NCBI GenBank assembly: GCA_046582185.1
Contig: JAYGEX010000019.1
Location: 248,001-312,000 of the forward strand
From: GCA-002726655 sp046582185
Lineage (GTDB): Bacteria > Pseudomonadota > Gammaproteobacteria > Pseudomonadales > Azotimanducaceae
DNA length: 64,000 nucleotides
Direction of reading: 5' to 3'
Shown: piece after piece, positions 16,485 to 25,692 of the stretch
Layout: each line of letters begins with the position of its first letter
Numbering within the stretch: the first letter of the stretch is position 1
Notes under the pieces: generated by a model
What the model was told of the DNA's origin: nothing
The model's input: only the letters and a program-made list of their open reading frames with translations
Database searches by the model: none
Program-made: the position numbers and the translations under genes

Positions 16485-19082
16485 ATGTCTTATATATTAA
16501 ATTTTAAGGATAAATCGGAAAAACAATTTCTCACCGGTGCAAAGGCAATTAATCTCGCGAAATTAACGCGAGCGGGCCTGAATATCCCTATGGGAATTGC
16601 CCTCACCTTTGAGGCCGCAGCTCAGCATCTAGCCAGCAATGGTCTGGATTATGAAGTTCAGGCATTACTTAAAACCATCAATAATTCAGAGCCTACCGAT
16701 CTGGGCAATAACGCTGCAAAAATACGAGCACTGATCGAAAACGCCCCGATGCCACAAGATCTTGTTGGCCAACTGGAAACAAGTCTTCAATTTTTATCGA
16801 ATTCAGTTTCTGTTCGCTCGTCTTCTAACCTTGAAGATCGATCAAATTTCTCTTTTGCCGGGCAGCATGATTCGTATCTGAACATGCGCAGCTTAAGCGA
16901 AGTTGTTGATGCGATTAAGAAGGTATGGGCATCGGCCTATAGTGATCGTGCAATGGTGTATTTGCGCACACTTAATATGCCAGTACAGCAGATACGTATG
17001 GGTGTTGTTGTTCAGGATATGGTAAATGCAGATAGTGCGGGCGTGATGTTCTCTTTGCATCCCGTCACAGGTGACAGAAATCAACTCTATATCTCTGCGG
17101 CGTGGGGTTTGGGTGAATCAACTGTTAGCGGGCTGGTAACACCGGATGAAATCCTCGTCGACCGGGATTCATCGGGCAATGTGAGTTATCAGATTGGCGC
17201 CAAGGAAGAGCGCGTTGTACCGGACGACGCGGGTGGAACTCGAACGGAGCGATTGGATCAATCTAACCGGGATCAAAAGGTGCTGTCTGCTGAACAAATC
17301 GATCAACTCAAGGAGGCTATGATAAGTATCGAGGAGATCATGGCCGGTGACCCACAGGACGTTGAATGGGCGTTCGCGAATGAGCAACTTAGCCTTCTCC
17401 AGGCAAGGCCCATGGTAGTCCTGGAGGACAGTAGCGGCATCTCTTGGAATAGTCCGATACCCAAGGCCAGCTGGCGACGTAACTGGCGCTTAGGGGAGTG
17501 GTTACCGGACGCTGTCACGCCGCTATTCTCAAGCTGGGTATTGCCTGGCTTAGTGGCCTCCAGAGAAGAATTCGGCACCCAAACGCTGGGCTGGGAAGAT
17601 ATGACAAGCTTTAGCATGCCTCATCCCTGGTTTTGCCTTGTCCATGGTTACTTCTTTACGCGAACTGATTTCCCGCCTTTTAATGTCGACGTATCAAAAA
17701 AGGAAAGATTTGCCAAGATGATTCAAACAGGTGAGCGAGTGAGTCGATGGCATACGCAGTCACTACCGGCATACATTGAACATTTTAAAAGTCACCTGGG
17801 CTTTGACCTGAAGGCTGCCAGCAGCGATTCGCTGGTTGAATTTGTGCAACAGTTGGTTAGTGAAGCCGGTGAATTCTGGTCGTTCATTGCACCCATTGGT
17901 TATGGCTTCGAAGAAATGCTGTTTAAGCCTTTTTATAATGAAACCGTAGAGGATGAGAACAAACCACATCACTCAATTTTGTTCAGTGGTTTTACCAGTC
18001 GCATGCATGATGCTCAGGTCGCCTTGTTTCAATTGCACGAGAAGATCAAAGCTGAGCATGCAACAGAGCAGGTTCTGGCCATCAGCCTGGACGAGCAAGG
18101 TGTGCAGTCACTCCCAATATGGTTACAGCAGGACATCTCAAAATACGACGCAGAGTACGGCCATCAGGTAGTCAGCCTGGATATATATTTTAAGACATTG
18201 GGCGAAACGCCTGTATATACACTGCGCGCCTTACAATCCTTGTTACGAACCGATGCGGTAGATCCAGCCGTAAAGCTAAGGGAAGTTCAATCGAAGAGAA
18301 AGCAGGCGGTAGAGGGTGTTCTATCCGGCTTGAAAGGCACGAAACAGCAGGTCATGGCAGGTATGATTAAGTACTACCAAGGCAATGCCGCCGTTAGAGA
18401 AGATGCGAATTTTTATCTTCAGATCGGATGGCCATTGATTCGGCGTGCTATCAGGGAGTTAGGATTTCGTCTGGTGCAGGCAAACTGTATCGACGATGTG
18501 GACGAGATTTTCTTTCTGGAGGCAGATGAATTACAAGGTTTGGCCGTTCTTTTGGATCAAGAGCTTATGGACCAAGAGCCTTCAGCCAAAGAGCCCTTAA
18601 CTAAAGAGCCCTTAGCCAAAGAGCTGCCCGATCTGAAACAGATTGCCCAGTCGCGATTTGAAACCTGGTCCAGGCAACGAGAACTCAACCCTCCCATGGT
18701 GATCTCGGATAAACCTGTTGATCAAAAACAACATGCGGCCTGGGATGCTGAAACCGGATTGATGCAAGCGATCGGCACCAGCCCGGGAATGAGCTCTGGC
18801 AGGGTACGAATTGTTATTAGCGCTGATGATTCTAACGACTTCGTAAAAGGTGAAGTATTAGTGATCAAGGCTGCAAGTCCGTTGTTTACGCCAATGATGT
18901 TATTGGCATCAGCCCTGATTGTTGAGGTAGGCGGCGGGGCCAGTCATTCGTCATTGGTTGCGCGGGAATTAGGGCTGCCCGCGGTAGTGAATGCGACTAA
19001 TGCCACAGAGATATTTAGCAACGGCCAGCTAGTTCAGGTGAATGGCGAGACCGGCGAAGTGCTGCTGATCGAAGCGAGCTAG
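16485..19082 (+). CDS. Rifampicin-phosphotransferase-like / PEP-synthase-related dikinase
   Basis: The 865-residue protein has an N-terminal PPDK-type ATP-grasp domain (GAKAINLAKL, VRSSSNLEDRSNFSFAGQ, LGESTVSGLVTPDE, QDVEWAFANEQLSLLQARPM, residues about 1-315). A long middle domain follows, then a C-terminal phosphohistidine domain (GTSPGMSSGRVRIV and GGGASHSSLVARELGLP) with the swivelling His at about 821. It has no PEP/pyruvate barrel after the His domain. This order and length match rifampicin phosphotransferase (RPH) rather than PEP synthase. The ATG at 16485 is chosen because AAGG lies 5 nt upstream; a GTG two codons earlier is possible. The true acceptor is unknown. Confidence 0.72.
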   Translation: MSYILNFKDKSEKQFLTGAKAINLAKLTRAGLNIPMGIALTFEAAAQHLASNGLDYEVQALLKTINNSEPTDLGNNAAKIRALIENAPMPQDLVGQLETSLQFLSNSVSVRSSSNLEDRSNFSFAGQHDSYLNMRSLSEVVDAIKKVWASAYSDRAMVYLRTLNMPVQQIRMGVVVQDMVNADSAGVMFSLHPVTGDRNQLYISAAWGLGESTVSGLVTPDEILVDRDSSGNVSYQIGAKEERVVPDDAGGTRTERLDQSNRDQKVLSAEQIDQLKEAMISIEEIMAGDPQDVEWAFANEQLSLLQARPMVVLEDSSGISWNSPIPKASWRRNWRLGEWLPDAVTPLFSSWVLPGLVASREEFGTQTLGWEDMTSFSMPHPWFCLVHGYFFTRTDFPPFNVDVSKKERFAKMIQTGERVSRWHTQSLPAYIEHFKSHLGFDLKAASSDSLVEFVQQLVSEAGEFWSFIAPIGYGFEEMLFKPFYNETVEDENKPHHSILFSGFTSRMHDAQVALFQLHEKIKAEHATEQVLAISLDEQGVQSLPIWLQQDISKYDAEYGHQVVSLDIYFKTLGETPVYTLRALQSLLRTDAVDPAVKLREVQSKRKQAVEGVLSGLKGTKQQVMAGMIKYYQGNAAVREDANFYLQIGWPLIRRAIRELGFRLVQANCIDDVDEIFFLEADELQGLAVLLDQELMDQEPSAKEPLTKEPLAKELPDLKQIAQSRFETWSRQRELNPPMVISDKPVDQKQHAAWDAETGLMQAIGTSPGMSSGRVRIVISADDSNDFVKGEVLVIKAASPLFTPMMLLASALIVEVGGGASHSSLVARELGLPAVVNATNATEIFSNGQLVQVNGETGEVLLIEAS
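18555..18629 (+). repeat. In-frame 15-bp repeats encoding a five-residue tandem motif
   Basis: Five consecutive units encode DQELM, DQEPS, AKEPL, TKEPL and AKELP inside the dikinase gene, just before the segment leading to the phosphohistidine domain. The tract is acidic/basic and Pro-rich and would form a flexible linker. Its copy number may vary between strains. Confidence 0.8.
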
Positions 19083-19150
19083 TCTCGCAATCTTATGGTT
19101 TAAACATTGAATAGGCATTCGGTTTTGTAAAATGTTATTGTTTTGCGCTA

Positions 19151-19266
19151 GTTAGTTCCTGTCCGGAAATAGCATATCTTTGATTGAATTTACAGCATCT
19201 AATTATACTTAGATGGTTAAATCAGTCACTTACAAAGGAACTAACACCGGAGATTTTCATTTTGGA
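19151..19266. repeat. Dispersed miniature repeat, copy B
   Basis: This copy matches 3499-3615 in length and at both ends (about 80% over the last 42 bp by eye). GTTAGTTCC (19151-19159) is the exact inverse of GGAACTAAC (19237-19245). It lies in the 248-bp gap between the dikinase gene and the thiolase gene; the remainder of that gap shows nothing recognisable. Confidence 0.55.
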
Positions 19267-19330
19267 TATGAACTCAATAAATGGACAGTGCAATTAACAG
19301 ATTCGAATATCATGAATAGGGAGAAAAACA

Positions 19331-20560
19331 ATGGGTGAAGCCTGGATTATCGATGCAGCGAGAACGCCACGAGGTGTTGGAAAACAAGGCAAGGGTGCCC
19401 TCTGGGAGATCCATCCACAGAAATTGCTCTCTACGGTTTTGAAAGCACTGGCAGAGCGCAATGGGCTGAATACAGAAGAAATAGACGACGTCATCATCAG
19501 TTGCAGTAGCCAGTTCAAGAAGCAGGGTGCATGCATAGGACGGATGGCATCTTTAGATGCCGGTTATTCGATTAAGGCATCTGGCGTAACCCTTGATCGA
19601 TTTTGCGGTGGTGGAATTACCGCCGTCAATATGGCCGCTGCCAGTATTATGTGCGGCATGGAAGATTTGGTCATCGCCGGTGGTGTTGAAATGATGTCAT
19701 ACACCACTGCTGAAGGCTCACCCAATCCACTGGATGCAGGCAATATTGATTTACGAAACGCTCACCCGCAAACGAATGTAGGTATTGCTGCAGATATCAT
19801 TGCCACAAAAGAGGGATTTGGTCGAGATGAGCTTGATGCATTTTCAGCGGAGAGCCAGCGCAGGGCGGGCATTGCCATGGAAACCGGTGCGTTCGCGAAG
19901 AGCCTGATACCCGTCTATCGACCAGATGGCACCCTCGCACTGGATCAAGAAGAGTTTCCACGACCCAAGACGACGATCGAGAGCCTGGCTAAGCTGAACC
20001 CCGTCTTCGGGAATTTTATGGAGATGCCTTTCTACGATTCCGGTTTGACCTTTCAGGAAATGGTAGAAAAGCACTGGCCTGATTTGAAAATTGAACATGT
20101 CCATCATGCAGGTAGTTCCTCTGGCGTTGTCGATGGTGCAGGTGCGTTGGTATTGGCATCGCCAGAGTACGCAAAGGCTCATGGGTTCAAGCCTCGAGCG
20201 AAGATCACGGCAATGGCTAATATGGGTCACTCTCCTGAATACATTCTGAATGCCCCGGTTGATGCTGCGAAGAAAGTGCTTGGGAAGGCGAAGATGACCC
20301 TGGATGATATTGATCTATTTGAAGTTAACGAAGCATTTGCCGTTGTACCGGTGAAATTTATGCGTGACCTTAGCGTTGATCATGAAAAATTAAATGTTAA
20401 TGGCGGGGCTATTGCCCTTGGACATCCCATCGGTGCAACCGGTGCAATGTTGATTGGTACAGTGCTTGATGAATTGGAGCGACAGGATAAAACTGTTGGA
20501 CTAGTAACCATGTGTGCAGCAGGCGGCATGGCACCGGCAGTCATCGTTGAACGAATGTAA
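19331..20560 (+). CDS. Thiolase (acetyl-CoA C-acyltransferase family)
   Basis: The 409-residue thiolase has the nucleophile Cys in LDRFCGGGITAVNMA, the VNGGAIALGHPIGATGAM block with the active-site His, and the C-terminal TMCAAGGMAPAVIVERM with the second Cys. NEAFAVVPVKFMRDL is also characteristic. It cleaves or condenses beta-ketoacyl-CoA in the cytosol. The SDR gene 35 bp downstream resembles 3-hydroxyacyl-CoA dehydrogenase type 2, so the two form a short beta-oxidation set. GGGAG precedes the start codon. Confidence 0.9.
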   Translation: MGEAWIIDAARTPRGVGKQGKGALWEIHPQKLLSTVLKALAERNGLNTEEIDDVIISCSSQFKKQGACIGRMASLDAGYSIKASGVTLDRFCGGGITAVNMAAASIMCGMEDLVIAGGVEMMSYTTAEGSPNPLDAGNIDLRNAHPQTNVGIAADIIATKEGFGRDELDAFSAESQRRAGIAMETGAFAKSLIPVYRPDGTLALDQEEFPRPKTTIESLAKLNPVFGNFMEMPFYDSGLTFQEMVEKHWPDLKIEHVHHAGSSSGVVDGAGALVLASPEYAKAHGFKPRAKITAMANMGHSPEYILNAPVDAAKKVLGKAKMTLDDIDLFEVNEAFAVVPVKFMRDLSVDHEKLNVNGGAIALGHPIGATGAMLIGTVLDELERQDKTVGLVTMCAAGGMAPAVIVERM

Positions 20561-20595
20561 ATATATTTAACTAAAAGTGGTTTGGAGAAAAGATA

Positions 20596-21360
20596 ATGGA
20601 AATTAAGGGAAGCAATGGTATTTTTGTTGGTGGTGCCTCGGGTATGTGCCGGGCAACCTTAATAAAATTTGCCGAAAAAGGAGGTAAGATCGCCATCCTC
20701 GATCTGGAAAAATCTGATGGTGCAAAAGTTGCCGAGGAGCTTGGTGGGAAGTTCTATCCCTGTAATGTCATGGACTACGATGCAATGGCAGAAGTCCTGG
20801 GCACCGCAATTGGTGATTTTGGCAGTGTGCAGTTCATGGTCAATACTGCTGGTGGGGCCGTCGGTCAGAAGACAGTGAAGCGCGATGGCGTCAGGCATTC
20901 GTTGGATGACTTTCGTCGCATCATCGATCTAAATTTGGTCGCATCGTTCAATATTAATTCGGTTGTTGCGGAGTCTATGGCAAAAAATGAGCCAAACGAA
21001 ACGGGCGAGCGGGGCGTGATGATTAATACGGCATCGATAGCGGCATTTGAAGGTCAAATTGGCCAGGTAGCATACAGCGCTGCCAAAGGTGGCATTGCTG
21101 CCATGACGCTTACTATGGCGCGTGACCTGGGTTCACTGGGCATTCGTTGTATGACAATTGCACCCAGCCTCTTCGATACCGGGCTGACGGCGGGAATACC
21201 TGAAGAAGGCTCACTACAACTGACCAAAGACGCAGCTTTTCCCCGTCGTATGGGCCAGCCTCACGAATTTGCGACCATGGCAATTGCCATCTATGAATGT
21301 GCCATGATGAATGGCTCAACGCTTCGTGTTGATGGTGGGCAGCGATTCGCGCCTAGATAG
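20596..21360 (+). CDS. SDR, 3-hydroxyacyl-CoA dehydrogenase type-2-like
   Basis: The 254-residue classical SDR starts with MEIKGSNGIFVGGASGMCRAT (the cofactor Gly motif varied to GGASGM), has NTAGGAVGQ and INTASIAAFEGQIGQVAYSAAKGG with the catalytic Tyr and Lys, and ends with GSTLRVDGGQRFAPR. The EGQ-x-GQ-x-AYSA-x-K segment is typical of the HSD10/3-hydroxyacyl-CoA dehydrogenase type 2 group. It is probably co-transcribed with the thiolase to complete a beta-oxidation turn. Confidence 0.87.
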   Translation: MEIKGSNGIFVGGASGMCRATLIKFAEKGGKIAILDLEKSDGAKVAEELGGKFYPCNVMDYDAMAEVLGTAIGDFGSVQFMVNTAGGAVGQKTVKRDGVRHSLDDFRRIIDLNLVASFNINSVVAESMAKNEPNETGERGVMINTASIAAFEGQIGQVAYSAAKGGIAAMTLTMARDLGSLGIRCMTIAPSLFDTGLTAGIPEEGSLQLTKDAAFPRRMGQPHEFATMAIAIYECAMMNGSTLRVDGGQRFAPR

Positions 21361-21410
21361 GATTGTTAACAGACAGTGCTGCATGGTGGCGAATATTTTC
21401 GAGAAGAACG

Positions 21411-22247
21411 CTAAAGTATATATCGATCACCTGCAGCCCTGACTGTTACATCACTAATGGCGACACCCCAGGGTTGGTTCATTGTATAGATAATCTGATC
21501 AGCCAAATATTCCGGTTCTAGTGCGTAGTACTCAATGTTCTCCACATCAATCTGCTCAGGTGGAAGTTCACCGCTCAATTGAGCTTGCATTGACTGCATA
21601 TATACTGGCCCGTTTTGGCCCAGTATTCCAATCACGGCTTCACCATTGATGATGCCAGCGCCGAGCCCTGTCGCGGGAACACCGGTAGGTTTGATTGTAG
21701 TTACTTTGATTTTTCCCTGCGACTCCACACGCAATGATTCCGAAAGAAAATTCACAGCTGCCTTGGTTGCGCCATAAACCCCTGCGCCAACGACTGGGAA
21801 ATTACTATAGATTGATGACAGGTTTATAATGTGGCCGCGACCCTGATCAATCATTTGATCGTAAGCGGCGATAATACCGTTCAGCACCCCCTTGAAATTA
21901 ATGTCGATACACCTGTCCCAGGCAGGTGATGCTTCTTTGTGATCCGAATAGAAGGCCAGTGGCATGGTGCCAGCATTGTTGATCCACACGTCTATGCTGC
22001 CGAAGGTATTGACGGCATGTGTTGCAAGGGCGTTCATCTGTTCGCTGCTGCGAACATCGGTGACCTGAAAGGTAACAGAACCGCCTGCATCGGAAATGCT
22101 TGCGCAGATTGATTTAAGCATCTCTTCATTAATATCGGCACAAACAACATTCGCCCCCATAGCAGCAGACTTTTCACTCACAATTTTACCGAAGCCACCG
22201 GCGGCACCTGTGATAACGATTACTTTTCCTTTCAGATAATTTTCCAT
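21411..22247 (-). CDS. Short-chain dehydrogenase/reductase
   Basis: Classical SDR of 278 residues from the ATG at 22247, chosen because GGAG lies 7 nt upstream and the protein then begins MENYLKGKVIVITGAAGGFG. An earlier ATG at 22286 adds 13 unlikely residues. The cofactor motif is GAAGGFG, then WINNAGTMPL, NLSSIYSNFPVVGAGVYGATKAA with Tyr and Lys. An insertion around GLGAGIINGEAVIG lengthens the substrate-binding loop. It is convergent with the gene ending at 21360 and its substrate is unknown. Confidence 0.82.
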   Translation of the reverse strand: MENYLKGKVIVITGAAGGFGKIVSEKSAAMGANVVCADINEEMLKSICASISDAGGSVTFQVTDVRSSEQMNALATHAVNTFGSIDVWINNAGTMPLAFYSDHKEASPAWDRCIDINFKGVLNGIIAAYDQMIDQGRGHIINLSSIYSNFPVVGAGVYGATKAAVNFLSESLRVESQGKIKVTTIKPTGVPATGLGAGIINGEAVIGILGQNGPVYMQSMQAQLSGELPPEQIDVENIEYYALEPEYLADQIIYTMNQPWGVAISDVTVRAAGDRYIL

Positions 22248-22528
22248 GCAGTAGCTCCAGTATTGCAATAAACGGTTAGAGTCCATAAGCGAATAGTGTT
22301 GAAGTGATTCTGCGAAAATTGGTTCAAACGCAGTTCAGCCGTAATTCATATTGTTAGTCGCCTGAATGATACTGATTTATAGTCCTAACTGCTTCCCTAT
22401 CGCGCAAGATTAGCTTTGACCCCTGTTTCTGCGACAGGACTGATGCCTCGCGTAATAATGTTATAATGATGTTATAAAACCGGATTCACTGCTAACCTAT
22501 AGAGCCAAGTATCTTGCTGGATAAAGTT

Positions 22529-23227
22529 ATGGTTGCTTATTCAAGCAAGGATCTATCTATCGACTGACTCAATCGAGTCCTGGCAGAAAAGTTTAACAAC
22601 GAAATATTAGAGTACTCAACAGAAGTCATTGGTGGCGGAGGAGGTGTGTTGGATGAACTTGCCAGACTCAAGCGGACTTACAAAATTGACAATGATGCAC
22701 CGCCAACGATTATTGCCAAGTTTTCAGCGCCTGTAGCTGCAGCCCGGGAAATGGCTGGTGGTATGCTCTTATACGAAATGGAGTATCGATTCTACGAAGA
22801 ACTGGTCGATGAAATCCCAATCCAAACGCCAACGTGTTACTACCAGTCATATTCCAGGGAGACTCATGAATTTGTCATTCTGATGTCCGAAGCCAAGGGT
22901 GAAGTTTCAGATCAGGTCGTTCACATCGAACAGCTACTAATAAACCTGGTCAAAAACGCCCTAGAAGCCAGTGCTAAGACACAAGGAATAGTCGAAATAC
23001 AAGCGCTTGATAGCGGTGCTCAATGCGAAATACAAATAAAGGACCAGGGGCTTGGCATCAGTAACCCCTCCAATTTATTTGTGCCTTTTTACACTACCAA
23101 AGCCAAAGGCACAGGTATTAGACTGGTACTGTGTCGTCAAATTGCTGACTCGCACCACGGGTCTGTAACACTCATCAATCGCAAGGACGGAGCGGGAGCG
23201 GTTGCCACAGCTTATCTATCTAATTAA
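22529..23227 (+). pseudogene. Chimeric remnant: phosphotransferase N-terminus joined to a histidine-kinase ATPase C-terminus
   Basis: Reading from the ATG at 22529 gives MVAYSSKDLSID, a TGA at 22565, then LNRVLAEKFN and onward in the same frame. This matches the N-terminus of ecdysteroid-kinase-like/aminoglycoside-phosphotransferase-like proteins (a Trp commonly sits where the TGA is; then GGGGVLDELARLKRTY, PPTIIAKFSA, LYEMEYRFYEEL, TPTCYY). After about 120 codons the frame changes family without a stop: VHIEQLLINLVKNALEAS, DQGLGIS and FVPFYTTKAKGTGIRL are the N, G1, F and G2 boxes of a histidine-kinase ATPase domain, with the second Gly of G2 replaced. It looks like a deletion that fused two genes, plus a nonsense mutation. 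Confidence 0.8.
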
Positions 23228-23327
23228 AGTTCTTAACACCACTGCAAGAAAAGAGATAGGCAGCCTGGCTAGCAATGAGGGCAGGGCTTGGAAAACCGGC
23301 CGGAAAGCCAGTCATAGCTTGACATAT

Positions 23328-23415
23328 TGGCGGAGAGGGAGGGATTCGAACCCTCGATACCGTGAGGTATACACACTTTCCAGGCGTGCTCCATCGGCCG
23401 CTCGGACACCTCTCC
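23328..23415 (-). tRNA. tRNA-Ser (GGA anticodon)
   Basis: On the minus strand the 88-nt sequence begins GGAGAGG and ends CCTCTCC-G-CCA, giving a seven-pair acceptor stem with encoded CCA. The anticodon loop reads CTGGAAA (anticodon GGA, serine TCC/TCT), a long variable arm (TATACCTCACGGTAT) marks a class II tRNA, and the T-arm contains GGTTCGAATCC. The 347-bp stretch 23228-23574 holds only this gene and its flanks. Confidence 0.97.
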
Positions 23416-23574
23416 ATTGAAGCCGCGCACCTTATATCACTTTGCGTTAATTATCAATTCCGAAGGCTGCTGCAAGGGCTAAACATTCTATGATCTGGCA
23501 GTCGTTTTACCCTGACGTGAATACAAAAACATCTGTACACTGTTTCCTTTTATTCAAACCAATCAGGGAATTTA

Positions 23575-25179
23575 ATGTCCAATGATTCTGTAGATGTCCT
23601 GATTATCGGCGCAGGCGCCTCTGGTGCGGCAATGGCCTGGAGCCTGGTCGATACCAAGATGAAGATCCTTTGCCTTGAACAAGGAGACTGGGTTAATCCG
23701 GGCGAATATCCGACAAACAACAAAGATTGGGAAGCCCGGAGTATGGGTGAATTTAGCTATAGCCCCAATACAAGAGCCCGGGCAACGGACTATCCAATTA
23801 ATGAGGAAGAGTCCCCAATTAAGGTGGCGAACTTTAATGGCGTGGGCGGTGGAACCATACTCTATGCGGCTCATTTTCCCCGGTTTCATCCTTCCGATTT
23901 TCGGGTTAAGTCACTGGACAATGTTGCCGATGATTGGCCCATCGATTACGCAACTCTCGAACCCTTCTATGCTGAGAATGATCGGATGATGGGCGTTGCG
24001 GGTCTCGCAGGCGACCCTGCATATCCACCGAAAGAATTGGTTATGCCACCGGTACCTTTGGGCAAACTGGGCGAGACGCTTGCTAAAGGCTTCAACAAGA
24101 AAGGCTGGCATTGGTGGCCTTCCGATAGCGCGATTGCAACGGAGCAATATGATGGCCGTGATAAGTGCGTAAACCTCGGACACTGTGTAGGCGGCTGCGC
24201 GCAAGGGGCTAAAGCAAGTACCGATATTACTTATTGGCCGCATGCCATAAGAGCTGGCGTGGAACTCAAGACACGGTGCCGAGTAAGAGAAATAACAGTA
24301 AACGACAATGGCATGGCGAGCGGTGTTATCTATTATGACGCAGACGGCATCGAACATGAGCAAAAGGCGGAGGTTGTTATCGTTGCCTGCAATGGCATCG
24401 GTACGCCCAGACTGCTGCTAAATTCGAAGTCGTCTCTATTCCCGGAGGGCATTGCCAACAGTAGTGGGCTTGTTGGGAAGAATCTGATGTTTCACCCCTA
24501 TGCCTGGGTAAATGGTGTGTTTGACGAACCTTTAAAAGGCTACATGGGACCAGGCGGATGTTGCATCTGGAGTCAGGAATTTTACGAGACCGACAAGTCG
24601 CGTGATTTTGTGCGTGGTTATACCATGGAAATTACCAGGGGCAGGGGGGCAGTTACTACGGGCCTCACTGGTATGGCTTCTGGTTCTATTCCCTGGGGTG
24701 CAGGCCATCATGAAGCCTATAGGTCAATTTTTGACAAGACAGCCGGCATGGTCGTTATTTGTGAGGATTTACCAGAGGAGCACAATACCGTTACCCTGGA
24801 TCCGGAGCTTGTTGATTCCAATGGTATCCCCGCACCGAAACTCAATTATACATTGAGCGAAAATAGTCTAAGAATGCTTGCCCATGGAACTGCTCGAGGT
24901 GAAGAAGCATTGCTTGCGGCCGGGGCGAGTAAGGTCAGTTCAGATTTCCCAGTGGTGAATGCCGGCTGGCACAATATGGGCACAGCGCGGATGGGTACTG
25001 ACCCTGCGCGTTCAGTCGTTAACGAATGGGGGCGCAGTCACGATGTGAAGAATCTATTCATTATTGATGGCAGTATTTTTGTGACATCAGCGGGTGTGAA
25101 TCCAACGAGCACCATTCAGGCGTTGACTCTATATATCGCTGATTGCATGAAGAAGCGGCTCGCTAACCTATTTGATTAA
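23575..25179 (+). CDS. GMC-family flavin oxidoreductase
   Basis: The 534-residue protein begins with an FAD-binding DVLIIGAGASGAAMAWSLV, contains NGVGGGTILYAAHFPRF, and ends with the GMC catalytic block AGWHNMGTARMG plus DGSIFVTSAGVNPTSTIQAL. The His of WHNMGT is the expected base. Three to four Cys in CVNLGHCVGGCAQGAK resemble the gluconate/sorbitol dehydrogenase large subunit. It likely oxidises an alcohol or sugar-alcohol group. No signal peptide is seen. The next gene, 9 bp downstream, encodes the small subunit type that usually accompanies this enzyme. Confidence 0.9.
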   Translation: MSNDSVDVLIIGAGASGAAMAWSLVDTKMKILCLEQGDWVNPGEYPTNNKDWEARSMGEFSYSPNTRARATDYPINEEESPIKVANFNGVGGGTILYAAHFPRFHPSDFRVKSLDNVADDWPIDYATLEPFYAENDRMMGVAGLAGDPAYPPKELVMPPVPLGKLGETLAKGFNKKGWHWWPSDSAIATEQYDGRDKCVNLGHCVGGCAQGAKASTDITYWPHAIRAGVELKTRCRVREITVNDNGMASGVIYYDADGIEHEQKAEVVIVACNGIGTPRLLLNSKSSLFPEGIANSSGLVGKNLMFHPYAWVNGVFDEPLKGYMGPGGCCIWSQEFYETDKSRDFVRGYTMEITRGRGAVTTGLTGMASGSIPWGAGHHEAYRSIFDKTAGMVVICEDLPEEHNTVTLDPELVDSNGIPAPKLNYTLSENSLRMLAHGTARGEEALLAAGASKVSSDFPVVNAGWHNMGTARMGTDPARSVVNEWGRSHDVKNLFIIDGSIFVTSAGVNPTSTIQALTLYIADCMKKRLANLFD

Positions 25180-25188
25180 GGGGTAATT

Positions 25189-25653
25189 ATGACAGATGTC
25201 ATTACAAGTGATGGACTGCTATCCGCAGATCGAAAAAGCACCTTGTTTATTTTGGTTGATATGATGATCCCGGAGGAGGGAGTTATGCCCAGTGCCGCTG
25301 ACCCTGCTATTTTCGCGGCCATTCTTGAACAACTGACGGTAGATGAAGTTGCCCTATCATCGCTGTTGTCAGTGATCGAAGACCTTAGCGAAAAAAATCA
25401 CGAGCGATCTTTTGCACGACTCAATGATGATGAGCGGGCTGTTGTGATTAAACAGTTCAGATCGTCTCATGATGCGTTAGCGCAATTTTTACAATTCAAT
25501 ACCCTAAATTCCTACTATCAGGATGATCGGGTAATGGAAGCCATTGGACTGGAAGCTCGTGCGCCGTATCCTGGAGGATACGAGGTGGCGCCTACCGATT
25601 GGACAATTCTTGAACCTGTTCGCGGACGCGAAAAAATCTATCGCGATGCATAG
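25189..25653 (+). CDS. Gluconate 2-dehydrogenase subunit 3-like small subunit
   Basis: The 154-residue, mostly helical protein ends LNSYYQDDRVMEAIGLEARAPYPGGYEV and DWTILEPVRGREKIYRDA, the C-terminal signature of the gluconate_2-dh3 family. These proteins pair with a GMC flavoprotein. Many family members carry a Tat signal that exports the complex; none is visible here, so the pair is likely cytoplasmic or depends on another partner. Position 9 bp after the GMC stop supports one complex. Confidence 0.85.
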   Translation: MTDVITSDGLLSADRKSTLFILVDMMIPEEGVMPSAADPAIFAAILEQLTVDEVALSSLLSVIEDLSEKNHERSFARLNDDERAVVIKQFRSSHDALAQFLQFNTLNSYYQDDRVMEAIGLEARAPYPGGYEVAPTDWTILEPVRGREKIYRDA

Positions 25654-25692
25654 CGGACAATTAATCATTCCATCAATATTCGGAGCGGGACC

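Noticed and set aside
22565..22567. The TGA as a selenocysteine or recoded codon
   Set aside because: The following frame ends in an unrelated kinase fragment, and no hairpin resembling a SECIS element was seen after it. A nonsense mutation is simpler.
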